A stretch of 64,000 nt of DNA from Heligmosomoides polygyrus polygyrus (lineage: Eukaryota > Nematoda > Chromadorea > Rhabditida > Heligmosomidae), in the NCBI GenBank assembly GCA_947396885.1, contig OX377206.1, forward strand, positions 17,355,114 through 17,419,113, given 5' to 3'. How positions within the stretch are numbered: the stretch's first letter is position 1; the number at the start of each line of letters is the position of its first letter. A program made the translations under genes and the position numbers. Below the pieces are notes generated by a model, which searched no databases, was not told the DNA's origin, and saw nothing but the letters and a program-made list of their open reading frames with translations. Below are positions 43,826-53,351 of the stretch, piece after piece.

Positions 43826-44505
43826 TGCGATGACGTTCACTTAACAGCTTCAAATTTTGCGGATAGTGGCGCACAAGGCAGATGGAGAGACGACTTCCAG
43901 GATGTCTTCTAGAAACGCTTTGCTAAGACTGTGCATGATGAACCCCAAATAGTGATAGATTAACGCTATCTTTTTGTTATTTCCCTCTTCCAAGGAGGAG
44001 CAACTCTGAAAGCCTCTGACGTTGTCCTTGCACCTGTATAACTAAAAGTTGAAGCGTTGAATTAGGCGTCCGAATTAGAGACAAAACCCGGAGACTAGGG
44101 CTGGAAAACATATCCACCGCTCGCTTTGTACGGATGAGTGCGATCTAGCACCCTGTCAGTCTTTTGTGATCTAGCACTTCGTCCACCTTCGACAACGCGA
44201 CTCCCCCCTCGTAGTGTTCAGACTTGACGCCCACACTTCTAGGCGAGTATACCACGAAACTAATGTCGGCTCCCGCCGCGGGTTTATATAGGATGGGGAG
44301 CCTATGCGCAGACGCAGGGGCGGAGTTATGCAAGAGAGCTGGTCCTAGGTACGATCAATTATTTTTTTTTAAAGAGAAGCAATATTCGTACATGCTTCAA
44401 ATTTTTCTCACTAGCACTCTACACCAGCATCCGGGAAAAATTAGAAAACGTAGAGGAAAACTTGTCATTTGCTTGAAAAAATGTCATTCTTCCAGTGCAG
44501 TGTTG
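43826..44505 (-). repeat. TATA-bearing dispersed repeat, copy e
   Basis: Near-identical inverted copy of 38861-39542, with its TATA box (as TTATATA) at about 44284-44290 and GGAGCCGACATTAG read on the minus strand. Confidence 0.75.
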
Positions 44506-46118
44506 GTCATTAGGCTAGACCACGACAACCTAGGCCAGCCGCATTGTCTAACACTGCACATGCGTCAGCACGCGTAACATCTTTGCAACTTTTATAAACA
44601 AAATTATTTTTATGAGTATTTTTTTACGTTTTCATGAGTAATTTTTTAAAGAAGATTTTCGCCTTCGTCTCCATTTTTCTCCGATTACAGTGAAGTATGC
44701 CAATGCATGGAATTCCACTCGAGAAAGGTTATTGTACATTTAAAAAAAAAATTGATAATACTAATCAGCAACATCACTTGCATATCTGTCTCACTGTTTC
44801 TCTGCGCTTAGGCTCCGCCCACAGCCGATATATACCCGCAGCGTGGGACCGACATTGGTTGTCGACTATCCCTGGACTCCGTTGGAATGTGAGAGAGTGT
44901 TCGTGAAATTGCACAAGGGAAGGAGGGTGACCCATTTTGACGGAGTGTGTGCTGCCGTCGTAATTACGATTTACGGCAATTTTTGCCGAATTTTTTTTAC
45001 GAATCGTAAATCTTCGCAAATGTGATCTTTGGTCAACAACCAACTGGTATCCAAATTTATGTAAACCTGGTTGTAAAGATATGCCCACTATAATGGTCTC
45101 CTCTTACAGCTCATTACCACTTCCCTTTAGAGTTGTCTTGTGAAGCTCTAATATGCTACTGTGTTTAAAAGTACAGTGGCGTGTGCATAAGCTTCTCGAA
45201 TCCGACTTCCTAAAGAAAGAGAGACGAGTATTCTTGATCCACGTCGTGTTTGGTAATGAGAACTAGCAATTTTGTCTATAATAGATGCACGCTAACCCTA
45301 ACGAATAGAATGTTTGCTGGATTACAAGATGCGCACTTCCTGTTTTCGCCGCATTGATCAATGTGAAGCTAAGAAATTGGTAGTAAGCTAGGAATTTAAT
45401 GAACATTCAAACCTTTTTGTTGGAGGCCGGCTTTTTGTTGGAATACCAGGCATAGGATAAGGTAAATTTTTGGAATCTACAGTTGTTTCGACTTTCCTGA
45501 GAAGTGTAAAATTTGAATTGAAAGATATCTTACTAGCAAGACGCGAAAAATGGCAATAATTTGGTAAGAAAACTGTTCAGCTTGAGCTGAAGATAACACG
45601 ACAAATAAACAAATATTGAATCACATCTGGTAACATTAGCAGAAAAAACCCTTCTGGAATTTAGATGTACTGCACTACAGGCCTAAGACTCTTACGATTT
45701 TACGTTTTACGATTTACGACGGTTTTTTGTAATTACGGTTTACGATTTACGAAATTTCAAATTTCATTTACGTGCACCCCTGATGCTGACTCAAAGGAGA
45801 TGGGCAGTATACATAGTTTTACCCATCCAGGCGCAAAAGACGTTGGATATTTTCATCAGCTCTTGACTACAAGTCATCTATGTATTTGGCTGCGACAGGT
45901 GTTTCAATTGCTAGCGCGTTCACTTGCACACGTCGGGCAAAATCCCGCTGAGTACAGAATTTCCGTTCGAACCTATTTTCGACCACTTCATCCTTGAACA
46001 GTTCTCCCAGAATTAGCGCTGACATACTTGGGAGTTGTCAGATATCCCGAGAGCTGGTGATCCTGTTCGACTTAATCCAGAAGCCGGTTGTGGCTGTGGT
46101 TGTGGACGCGTGCCAGTA

Positions 46119-46789
46119 TTAGGGTGGGCCAAAAGTAGTAAGTAAGACAAATTCAACAACATTCTTCATCTCTTTATAACTCAATTACAAATCAACGGCG
46201 CTGGGGAATGTATTCGCCATTAAAAGGTCAATGACCTTGCTGCCATCGATCAGCCAACTTCCTGATCCCATCCTTCCAGATCTGCTTAGGCCTGGTGTTG
46301 ATGCAGTGCTCGTTATGGCTGTCGAGGTTTGCTTGGGTCTTTGTGTCCTTTCTGACCGTGACCAGTATACCGGTCCGTGGGCGCCGACTCAAAAGCTCAG
46401 AAGGTGCTTCTCGCCGTGGAACATCCCGCCGAACGAAGGTCGGTAACAGTCACCAGGCCTCACCCAGACTCGGTGCTTGGCAGGGTTAAGGTAGACGACA
46501 TGTTTCTCATACTGCGTGACTATTGAGTCCAGGCTGCTCGGGGTTGAGAATTGGGCGAGATTTGCGCGACAGAGGTCAACTCGTCAGACTGGGGTTTCGG
46601 CATGAGACAGACTGGCTGGAAAGTGCGAAAGTGATCACTTTCAGGTGGCCTTCAGTAAGTAGCAAACGAACATACAAACACAAACATAAACATACACTAG
46701 CATACAAATGAAGCACGAAGCCGGACTCTAGTCACGACATATATGCCCACGGCATTAAGAGTCTCATTACTTTTGCCCCCTCCCCCTAA
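46119..46789 (-). mobile_element. Mariner-like element, deletion derivative (copy 2)
   Basis: Termini TTAGGGTGGGCCAAAAGTAG (46119) and TTACTTTTGCCCCC...CCCCTAA (to 46789) match the family at 40834-41750. TA flanks the left end; the right flank is CA, probably a mutated TA. The interior matches copy 1 in inverse orientation (shared AACCCCAGTCTG..., TCTGGGTGAGGC..., CCGACCTTCGTTCGGCG) but with a larger deletion and frame damage. Confidence 0.75.
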
Positions 46790-47330
46790 CAACTCTATTA
46801 GTGGTTGGTATTATGGCCCCGAGCGGCAGTCCAACCGATGACGTGGCGCCACTTCAAATTGTCGTGCGGATTCTGTAGATGAACCAACGAGCAAAACAAC
46901 TGATTACCTTTCAATGTCGAATTTTGGGTTTGTAATGGGCAGTGGCAGTGTCTCCACCTCCGGCAACCCATACACGAATCTTACGGTCAGCGTTTGATGG
47001 CCTTGCTGAATTACTACTGGATTTTTACCGATCCGGATGCGACTTTTAATGGTACAGAAGTCTTGAGCGCGCGTATGTAGACCCCGGGGAGGCTAGATTT
47101 TAACGCTCATAAGGGGTTGTAGATGCGGTAAATAGTTGGCTTTTTTTGCCAAAAATCTAGAGTGCTAAGAAAAGTAAAGATTGCTGGCTATAATAAAACC
47201 TAAATCTCGAACCTCGTCAACCTTATTTATCTTTTGGCCATTGATTCTTTATTCTTGTGTTCGAGCACAATATCTGGGTTCAACCATCGGAAAATTATGG
47301 ATTTTAAGCAACTTGCGCTTGTTTTTCCTT
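46790..47330. other. No gene recognised
   Basis: No convincing coding or repeat features. Confidence 0.4.
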
Positions 47331-47341
47331 CCATTGCAAGC

Positions 47342-47720
47342 TCATCTTTTTGTGCACAAATAAATAAATGGTTGAATAAACGCGTACTTTTCGACTGCTG
47401 TGGATGTCCCAGTCCTCGTAGTCAGATCAGCTGCTCGGCTATCGACCTGAACGTCGCTAATATCGTTGATATTCTTCGATCCTTCAGTTCCGGTTCGATC
47501 TGTGATGCGTGTAGGCAACTGAGGGATGATCGCATTCGGACCTTGATGGCGCCCATCCAACAAATCCTCCAGTTGACTGCTCTGAGCTGGAATAGGCAGA
47601 ATAACACGAGAAACCTGAAACTGTCAGTCGATCGGTTGATATTCCATGCACTGACCTCCTTGTCTGGCATTGGCGTTGAGATGTTGTCGCCCCATTAAGT
47701 CTTCAAGCTGAGCGTTCAGA
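47342..47720 (-). pseudogene. Decayed coding region, Gag-like composition
   Basis: The minus-strand reading contains DASNLNAQLEDLMGRQHL, an in-frame stop, then IPAQSSQLEDLLDGRHQGPN and TDRTGTEGSKNINDISDV. It is Gln/Asp-rich and looks like former protein sequence (perhaps a retroelement Gag N-terminus), but no domain is recognised. The opposite-strand frame of 154 codons over the same bases is less protein-like. Confidence 0.25.
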
Positions 47721-48008
47721 TTGCTGGCATCTATGCTGGCTTGGCTGTCCACATCCTGAAGCAGAACTGCTCAAGGAGTTCCACATCGGTAATGCAACTA
47801 TTTTTGGATAAGGAGAAGTTTTACATGAACAAGACACCAGATTTCAACCGAAAACATTGATTTTTATTGGAAAAGCAAATCCTTCTTATACTCTTTGTTT
47901 CCGTTAAAGATGTGCAATTTTCGCTTTAAAATGGACAACTCAAGTCAAAACAGATGTTCTTCAAATCGAGCTAACACCTTTCAAATCAAACTAGACGTAG
48001 TGAATGGG

Positions 48009-48305
48009 CACTGTTTAAGGCAGTCAAAATAGTTCCTTATTCAAGAAAGTTTACCTAAAACCTCGCTAATACCTATGAGGTGACACTATTTCTTTTGATC
48101 ATGAAACTGTCTAACTTTTAGATACAAGGACATCTTGGGCTAATGACGAAAAGCAGAATACAATGTTGTTACAGTGTGCGAAACGAAAAGATCGCGCCAT
48201 GTAGTCGTTCAGCATGACGTGATGCTTATCTAGCGGGTATTGCAAATTGTGACTAAGCGTTGTGCTTTGGATAGTTGAGTGCTTTTTGAAAATGATTCTT
48301 CTGAA
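48009..48305. repeat. Dispersed repeat, second copy
   Basis: Reverse complement of about 9968-10262 with scattered differences (shared AAAGTTTACCTAAAACCTCG, GCAGAATACAATGTTGTTAC). Confidence 0.7.
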
Positions 48306-48370
48306 CGAAAGGCCTTACGAGAAGCGGATATATATCGTGTATGTATGCTAGTAAGTCTGCAATTTAACTA

Positions 48371-49030
48371 TTAGGTTGAGTCATAAGATTATCCCACAAA
48401 AGAAACAAAAGAGAAGTGATTGACTTGAACGACGTAATTGCCGTTATTCCCTCTGAGATTCTTTCGCTTTTCATGAATTGAGTGGATTACATCCCTATAG
48501 AATTCGGTTGGATTCGACCTGTAGAAGTCGTGCACCACCGCCGCGACCTCACCGACTTCGGCGAAGCACCTACCATGCAGGAAGTGATCCATCGACCGAA
48601 GCACTTGGCAGTCAGACGGCGCATTATGCATCATTCAGCATCTGAAGCGCCGTAAGCGCTCGGCTGTTGTCCTGGTAGATGAAACATTGGCTCGTATCGT
48701 CTTCTTCCTCCACTAAGCTTTGCTGGGTATGGTCGAGTTCTTGGGAGGAGCAAGCGCCAAGGATGGGTTGACTACGCTGAGTAGCATCCGGTGCACTGGA
48801 CCACTACACATCCGACAAACACACAGCAGGACCATATTTCGCTGGAGCCCAGGTTTTATCGTTAGAACCCCCAGCTCTTGCGCTCCAGCTATTGCTTTCC
48901 GGCCCTACAATTGTACGTACTTCGATATTCATGCGCGTTCTTATGAAGGACGAAAAACACTGACCACATGTGACCCCTTCCCCCCCCCCCTTCGCCCCCA
49001 CCCAATTTGTGCCATTTGATAATGGCATTT
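48371..49030 (-). pseudogene. Mariner transposase relic M2
   Basis: A terminus TTAGGTTGAGTCATAAGATT starts at 48371 after TA. Reading the minus strand upward, the C-terminal transposase block is visible: HAPSDC-like third-Asp site (about 48625), MDHFLHGRCF, FYRSNPTEFYRDVIHS and NGNYVVQ. Further upstream are a YQDNSRALTA second-Asp site (about 48690) and SNDKTWAPAKYGPAV. Stops interrupt it. It is the same family as M1 (5580-6118), inverted. The other terminus is replaced near 49030 by the Tc1-like element. Confidence 0.7.
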
Positions 49031-49099
49031 TGGAAAGCCCGGATCTTAGAATAATTCGTCTTGGAATGATTCAGCTCTTTGATGTTTCTTTCCTTGACG

Positions 49100-50279
49100 A
49101 GAAGTGAGTGTTTTGTGATTGTGATATGTTTCGTGAAAGTCAACGTGTCACCGTCGTCGAGTTGCACAAGGCGGGAATGAAGACCGCGGTCATGGTTCGG
49201 ACAACCGGCTTCAAACAAAGGATCGCCTACAAGACTGTAAAGCGCTACAAGGAGACTGGCGGAACCTCGGAGCGTCCCTGCAGCGGCCGTCCCACCACAG
49301 CGACAACACCGGAGAACATCAACAAGGTTCGTTGTCGCATTCGCCGCAATTCTGAGGTGTCCATGAAAAAGATGGCTATGGATCCCGGGATCAGTAGAGA
49401 AGGAGTCTGACATATTGCCAGGAGAAAGCCGGGATTACGCACTACAAAGTCGCTCGCATTCACTTTCTCAACGACGAAATGAAAGCTGAGAGGTTGAGGA
49501 AATGCAGGCGAAGGCGTCGGCTGGTCGGCGGTAGTCGCTTGTGGAGGATGCTGTTCACCGACGAGAAGATATTCGCGGTCCAGCCGGTTCACAACCGTCA
49601 GAATCGCCGGCAGCTGCTCAAGAAGGGTCAGCAGAAGACGACAACAGCAAGGACCATCAGCCGCAGTCATTTTCCAGCCTCGGTGATGCTTTGGGGTGGG
49701 ATATGCGCTACCGGAAAGACGCCACTGGTCTTCATAAGTGCAACGTCAAAATGAACGCCACCAGCTACCAGCAACGTGTCCTCCGCGACGTACTGGACCC
49801 GTGGGCGACGTACCATTTTCACGAAACTGGATTTTCTCCTCAGCAGGACTGCGCATTCCGCCAAATCCACGATTGCCGTTTGCGAGGAGCTCTTCCCAGG
49901 CTTTTGGAGCAAGGACATCTAACCATCCAACTCGCCTGATCTCAACCCGATGGATATTCGGTGTGGTCAGTCATGGAGCAGAAGATCTCTACTACAAGAT
50001 ACGCCACTGTTTAGCGGCTAAAAGCGGCGTTGATGCAGTCCTGAGACGAGATTACAGCGGATCAGTGTGCGACCATCGACATCGACTTCCCAAAGCAACC
50101 GCGAAAATGTATTGAAGCCAAAGTAGGCAATTTTGAGCACTTGTTGTGAATTTTTCTGTTGTATTCTGTTGTTATTGATCTAATGAAGTCGCTGTTATTT
50201 GTGTTTGCAAATCTGTTTCGTTTATGTAATTTTTTCGTACCGCTGAAATACTTTGAAAAATTGCCCGAACTTTTCAGCC

Positions 50280-50283
<4 letters not shown>
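49100..50283 (+). pseudogene. Tc1/mariner-superfamily transposase, frameshifted
   Basis: From ATG 49126 the frame encodes a helix-turn-helix N-terminus (RVTVVELHKAGMKT, YKTVKRYKETGG, GRPTTATT). After a stop near 49408 it continues in another frame with FTDEKIFAV (first catalytic Asp, about 49550), VMLWGGICATGKTPLVFI (about 49690), then in a third frame NATSYQQRVLRDVLDPW and a QQD second-Asp site (about 49850), and SPDLNPMDI with the third Asp near 49945. It ends in a terminus-like CTTTTCAGCCACCCTA before the TA microsatellite. The left terminus is not identified. At least three frame breaks make it inactive. Confidence 0.75.

Positions 50284-50349
<66 letters not shown>
50284..50349. repeat. 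(TA)n microsatellite
   Basis: About 65 bases of TA dinucleotide directly after the Tc1-like terminus, presumably expanded from the TA target site. Confidence 0.95.
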
Positions 50350-50350
<1 letters not shown>

Positions 50351-50391
50351 ACCACTATATAATTGATTTAGCTCCCTGCCCTGTAGATGAT

Positions 50392-50436
50392 GAGGCGTAT
50401 CTCACTCAGGTTGGAAACCTGGCTGAGATACGCCTC
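50392..50436. repeat. 20-bp hairpin
   Basis: GAGGCGTATCTCA.CTCAGGT and ACCTGGCTGAGATACGCCTC pair around a GGAA-type loop. Confidence 0.7.
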
Positions 50437-50464
50437 GTGTAATTACGCGCAATCTCATGGAACC

Positions 50465-50990
50465 CCTTGCGACGCCTCCGCGTACCTCGCGCGGGCAACG
50501 TCTGCCGTTCAACATGGGATGTTGTTACAGCAGAAGACGCGTAGCCTCCTCCTGATTGACACAACGGCATCTGCGCACGTTTCTAAGTGCCTGAATCCAG
50601 AAGACGGGTTACCTTCGTCGCACCACAACCGTCTGGAGTCGGAAGATTGAAAAGAAAGGAAGCAGAGGTCACATCGTCGCCGTACGACGACCGGCCGCAT
50701 GCGGAACTCAGCATTATCGCATGTTGAACGGAAGACTTCACCCGCGCCAGGTACGCCTCTGCGTACCTCGCGCGGGCAATGTTTGCCGTTCAACATGGGA
50801 TATTGTTGCAGCAGAGGAAGCGCATCCTCCTCCTGCTCTACACAGCGGCAACTGCGAGCCTTTCTGAGCGCCTGGATCCAGAAGACAGGTCCTTTTCGTC
50901 GCGCTACAAGCTTCTGGAGCCAGAAGAGGTGATACCGACGTCATGTGACGAGCGCCGCTCGAAAAACAAGGAAGTGGGCCAGGAGTTGGG
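50465..50990. repeat. 281-bp tandem duplication
   Basis: CGTACCTCGCGCGGGCAA recurs 281 bases apart (about 50481 and 50762), followed in both by GCCGTTCAACATGGGAT and CCAGAAGAC blocks. Divergence is moderate. No recognised protein. Confidence 0.7.
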
Positions 50991-51110
50991 ACCAGGAAGG
51001 GGGGGGGGAGGGGTGAGGGAAAGACCAGTAAAGGCGGCCCAGCAGTTAGATCCAGTCGAGTGAGGGGAACCTGGTGTCCGGATTTGGAAGGCGTGTCAAC
51101 GACATCCGGT
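50990..51110. repeat. Purine tract with 42-bp minisatellite units
   Basis: A 10-G run (50999-51008) is followed by GGTGTCCGGATTTGGAAGGC and GTGTCAACGACATC, the unit of 3741-4612. So this tract-plus-minisatellite module occurs at both ends of the window. Confidence 0.6.
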
Positions 51111-51225
51111 GACCCAAGCTGTTTAGAATGAGAACGGTTGCGGAGGAGCAACCTGAGGGCAGAAGTACTCCGCAGCAAAAACCAATGGCGTTACTGGACG
51201 GTATGCATTGGATCCGATCGAAAAT

Positions 51226-51520
51226 CTTCGGATAATTGGATGATTCGGATAACGCTATTTTGGCGAACCCCAGGTTTTTGGATGAATCGGATCTGGTTAT
51301 TCGAATCGGACATCCGAAAATGATTTTCATTAAATACATTGCATTCGACCAAACCTCCCGCTCAATGAATGACTCGGATAACGCTATTTTGACGGGCCCC
51401 GATTTTTGCATGATTTGAATAATGACAATTTCGGGGACTCCGGTTTTTTTGAATTATTCGGATACGAGCAATTTCGCGGACCTCGGATTTTTGGATTACT
51501 CGAATATCCGAAAATGATTC
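51226..51520. repeat. 42-bp minisatellite, second family
   Basis: About five diverged units with core TTCGGATAACGCTATTTTGG and CCCAGGTTTTTGGATGA. Units at about 51240, 51373, 51415 and 51457 are 42 bases long. The young retrotransposon inserted at the right end of the array. Confidence 0.75.
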
Positions 51521-51525
51521 ATTCC
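51521..51525. other. Target-site duplication, left (ATTCC)
   Basis: ATTCC here and at 63515-63519 flanks the LTR retrotransposon; 5 bp fits BEL/Pao. Confidence 0.9.
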
Positions 51526-52324
51526 TGTCGTGACTTTCGTCTCGACTCTTAAAGGACGCAGAGTCTCTGCGCCCTCATGGTCCCGCCGCGCACGCCTGTC
51601 GAATACGCAGCCTCGATTCGCTGCGACGGAGTATGAACGCGCGCGCGGGCCTCATTCTTTTCGCCTGCTGCAGCCGCCCCGGACGGTCGTGTCCGGTCGT
51701 CCTCTCATCGCCATCCTCGCTGGACGTCGCCGGAGCTGGAGCGCATCGACATCACCGCAGGACGAGGAGCGCAGTATCGAGCCGGAGCAGGAGGATCTAC
51801 CCTGGCATGGACGCCAGGAGGAGGTAACCGCAGGAGCGAGGCGTGGAGCACCGCCTCGTGGGCACACGCCCCAGGCAGGACCTCGCCGGACCCTAGCGGG
51901 CTGCTGTTGGGGGTTCCCCTAGTGAACTAGGCGGGTGGCTGCGTGACTCGTAGTCATGTATGTGTTTTATGAAGTAGTGATGTGTAGATAGTAAACCTGT
52001 ATGTCTATCTCATGTCTGGTGGAGTTGCGGGAAGACGGGTGAATTCCAAAGTCTTTATTAGTCGCAACACTATGGGAGATTGGGCAGGCGCAGAGACGTG
52101 CGGGGAAGTTGGCGCAGAGTCGTAGGCGCCAGGGAGCTAAAGTCCATCGCAGTAACGACCCATTGGTACGGCAGGGGCAGCAGGGCCCTAAGTAGTCGGG
52201 ATCCGCGTGGCTGGAATGGAAAGAGCATCAGCGTGCCGTAAGACCCCGCCGGTCTGCCACACACGTTGCCTCGGGTCTGGACCACCGTTACCGATGCCGG
52301 TGGCGGCCAGCCCGGGGCACGACA
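51526..52324 (+). repeat. 5' LTR of young BEL/Pao element
   Basis: 799 bp with inverted tips TGTCG and CGACA. It differs from the 3' LTR (62718-63514) by about four substitutions and one 2-bp indel (TT near 51660). It is GC-rich in its first half. No consensus TATA box or AATAAA is visible. Open frames inside are duplicated in both LTRs and are not genes. Confidence 0.95.
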
Positions 52325-52345
52325 TGGTGCATCGGACTGGGGTTG
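52325..52345 (+). promoter_or_regulatory. tRNA-Gly-like primer-binding site
   Basis: TGGTGCATCGG immediately after the LTR is complementary to the 3' end of eukaryotic tRNA-Gly (from general knowledge of that tRNA), then partial complementarity continues (ACTGGGG). The truncated element at 33226 has the same 11 bases. Confidence 0.7.
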
Positions 52346-52365
52346 GACGTGTGGAAACACACGTC
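52346..52365 (+). promoter_or_regulatory. GAAA-tetraloop hairpin next to the primer site
   Basis: GACGTGTG-GAAA-CACACGTC is a perfect 8-bp stem with a GNRA loop. Its place just after the primer site matches where retroelement packaging or dimerisation hairpins lie; function is inference. Confidence 0.5.
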
Positions 52366-52410
52366 TGGCCTTAGTGATCGGACCTCCAGCACGCTGTCGC
52401 AGTACATTGG

Positions 52411-52421
52411 CCTAGGTAAGC
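52411..52421 (+). promoter_or_regulatory. Candidate splice donor in the leader
   Basis: CCTAG|GTAAGC (GT at 52416-52417) is a strong donor upstream of gag. It could splice to acceptors at 58812 or 59852 to make subgenomic RNAs. Confidence 0.4.
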
Positions 52422-53351
52422 AGTGGGTGCGAGTAGACTTTGGCGTAGGAACGTGCCGATATTCTCGCAGTGGCTACGAAGGGAAGCACGACTAGGGTAT
52501 TGCCTTTCCACCCCCGTGGCCTCCGAATCTAACCCTTGGAGCCTGTAGTGGCAGCAGCTCTCCTTGGGGACAGGCCCCGTTGGGTCTGAGTCGCTGGGTC
52601 ACGCCTCGAGGAGGGGGAGCGGGAGGAAACCCTTCCGGTAACAGTCATTGTTGCGGATCCGAGCCAGTGGTAGGCATAATGGGCGACGGTAGCCCCAGGC
52701 GGTGAACGGTAATTTTCGCCTCGTAGGTCGACGCCAGCATGCATATGGCCATTCAAGCAGTAAGACTGGTTATCAAAGCGCGCGCACAGTTGTCATTCGG
52801 GACTAGGACATTTCGCATTTCGGATTTTCGCATTTCACGGTTTATGGCATTTTCGGTCGGTAAGGTCAATTCCCGCGACGGTAAAGGCGGATGAGTCGAC
52901 ACCACGCACGTCGACGGTTAAGGACGTGTTAGTGCTCACGGATAGATCCCTGGCGACGCGGCTGGGATCCGGCCCAGAGCGTTCAGTGCCCGATAGGGAC
53001 GTTCCGTCCGCAACTTTGATACTTAACCGGGCTGGAGCACTCCGGTCCGCAAGTGCTGCTTGGATATCGTGTAACACCTTCGTCATTCTTTACACCCCAC
53101 TAGTAAGCCTTCGCAGTCTCGTCGTTCCATTATTAACAACACTGCTTAGTTTCCATACACTCTCCCACTTCTTCGCACGTTCTCTGTTCTTTTGGTTAGC
53201 CATAGTTGGCCGACAACGTTCGTTCACCGTCAACCGTTTCGAGTCGTGAGAAGGCTCCCGGCCAGGGCCGACTCGCGACGAGAACCTTCCCAGACATCGT
53301 TCGTTACAGATTTGGGTTCGACAGTTACCGCCTCCTGTCAAGTTGCTCACG
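52422..53351 (+). other. Untranslated leader
   Basis: About 0.9 kb between the primer site and the Gag start with no long frame in the sense direction. Such long leaders are common in retroelements. Confidence 0.5.

Larger units (their letters stand above)
42201..44102. repeat. 850-bp direct duplication on both sides of the gap
   Basis: 42201-43052 and 43253-44102 start and end at the same bases (CCCGCTCTGAAG ... GACTAGGGCT) and differ, as far as I can see, by two single-base deletions only. The 200-N gap separates them exactly at the repeat borders. Confidence 0.9.
35968..46003. repeat. Large inverted repeat (two arms of about 2.1 kb)
   Basis: Left arm 35968-39542 and right arm 43826-46003 are reverse complements with very few differences over long stretches (for example 38221-38410 against 44940-45130). 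The left arm is longer only because a foldback element (36239-37674) sits in it; the right arm has the uninterrupted site. The arms contain a hAT-like terminus (36189-36230; 45688-45783), two promoter-like blocks facing apart, and the TATA-bearing repeat. The centre holds a mariner-like element, tandem protease-exon copies and an assembly gap. Whether it is natural or partly an assembly product needs read data. Confidence 0.75.

Noticed and set aside
44843..45025. Small gene downstream of the promoter-like block at 44.8 kb
   Set aside because: It lacks an ATG at the start and runs into the CGTAAATCG repeat; it is not supported beyond being open.
47234..47698. 154-codon plus-strand frame
   Set aside because: The minus strand over the same bases reads more like former protein, and no domain is visible on the plus strand.
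26998..50349. TA runs as AT-rich origins or promoters
   Set aside because: They are plain microsatellites, one of them next to a Tc1-type terminus, with no other supporting signal.
51630..51922. Protein genes inside the LTR
   Set aside because: They are repeated identically in the 3' LTR, have no family features and overlap on both strands of GC-rich DNA.
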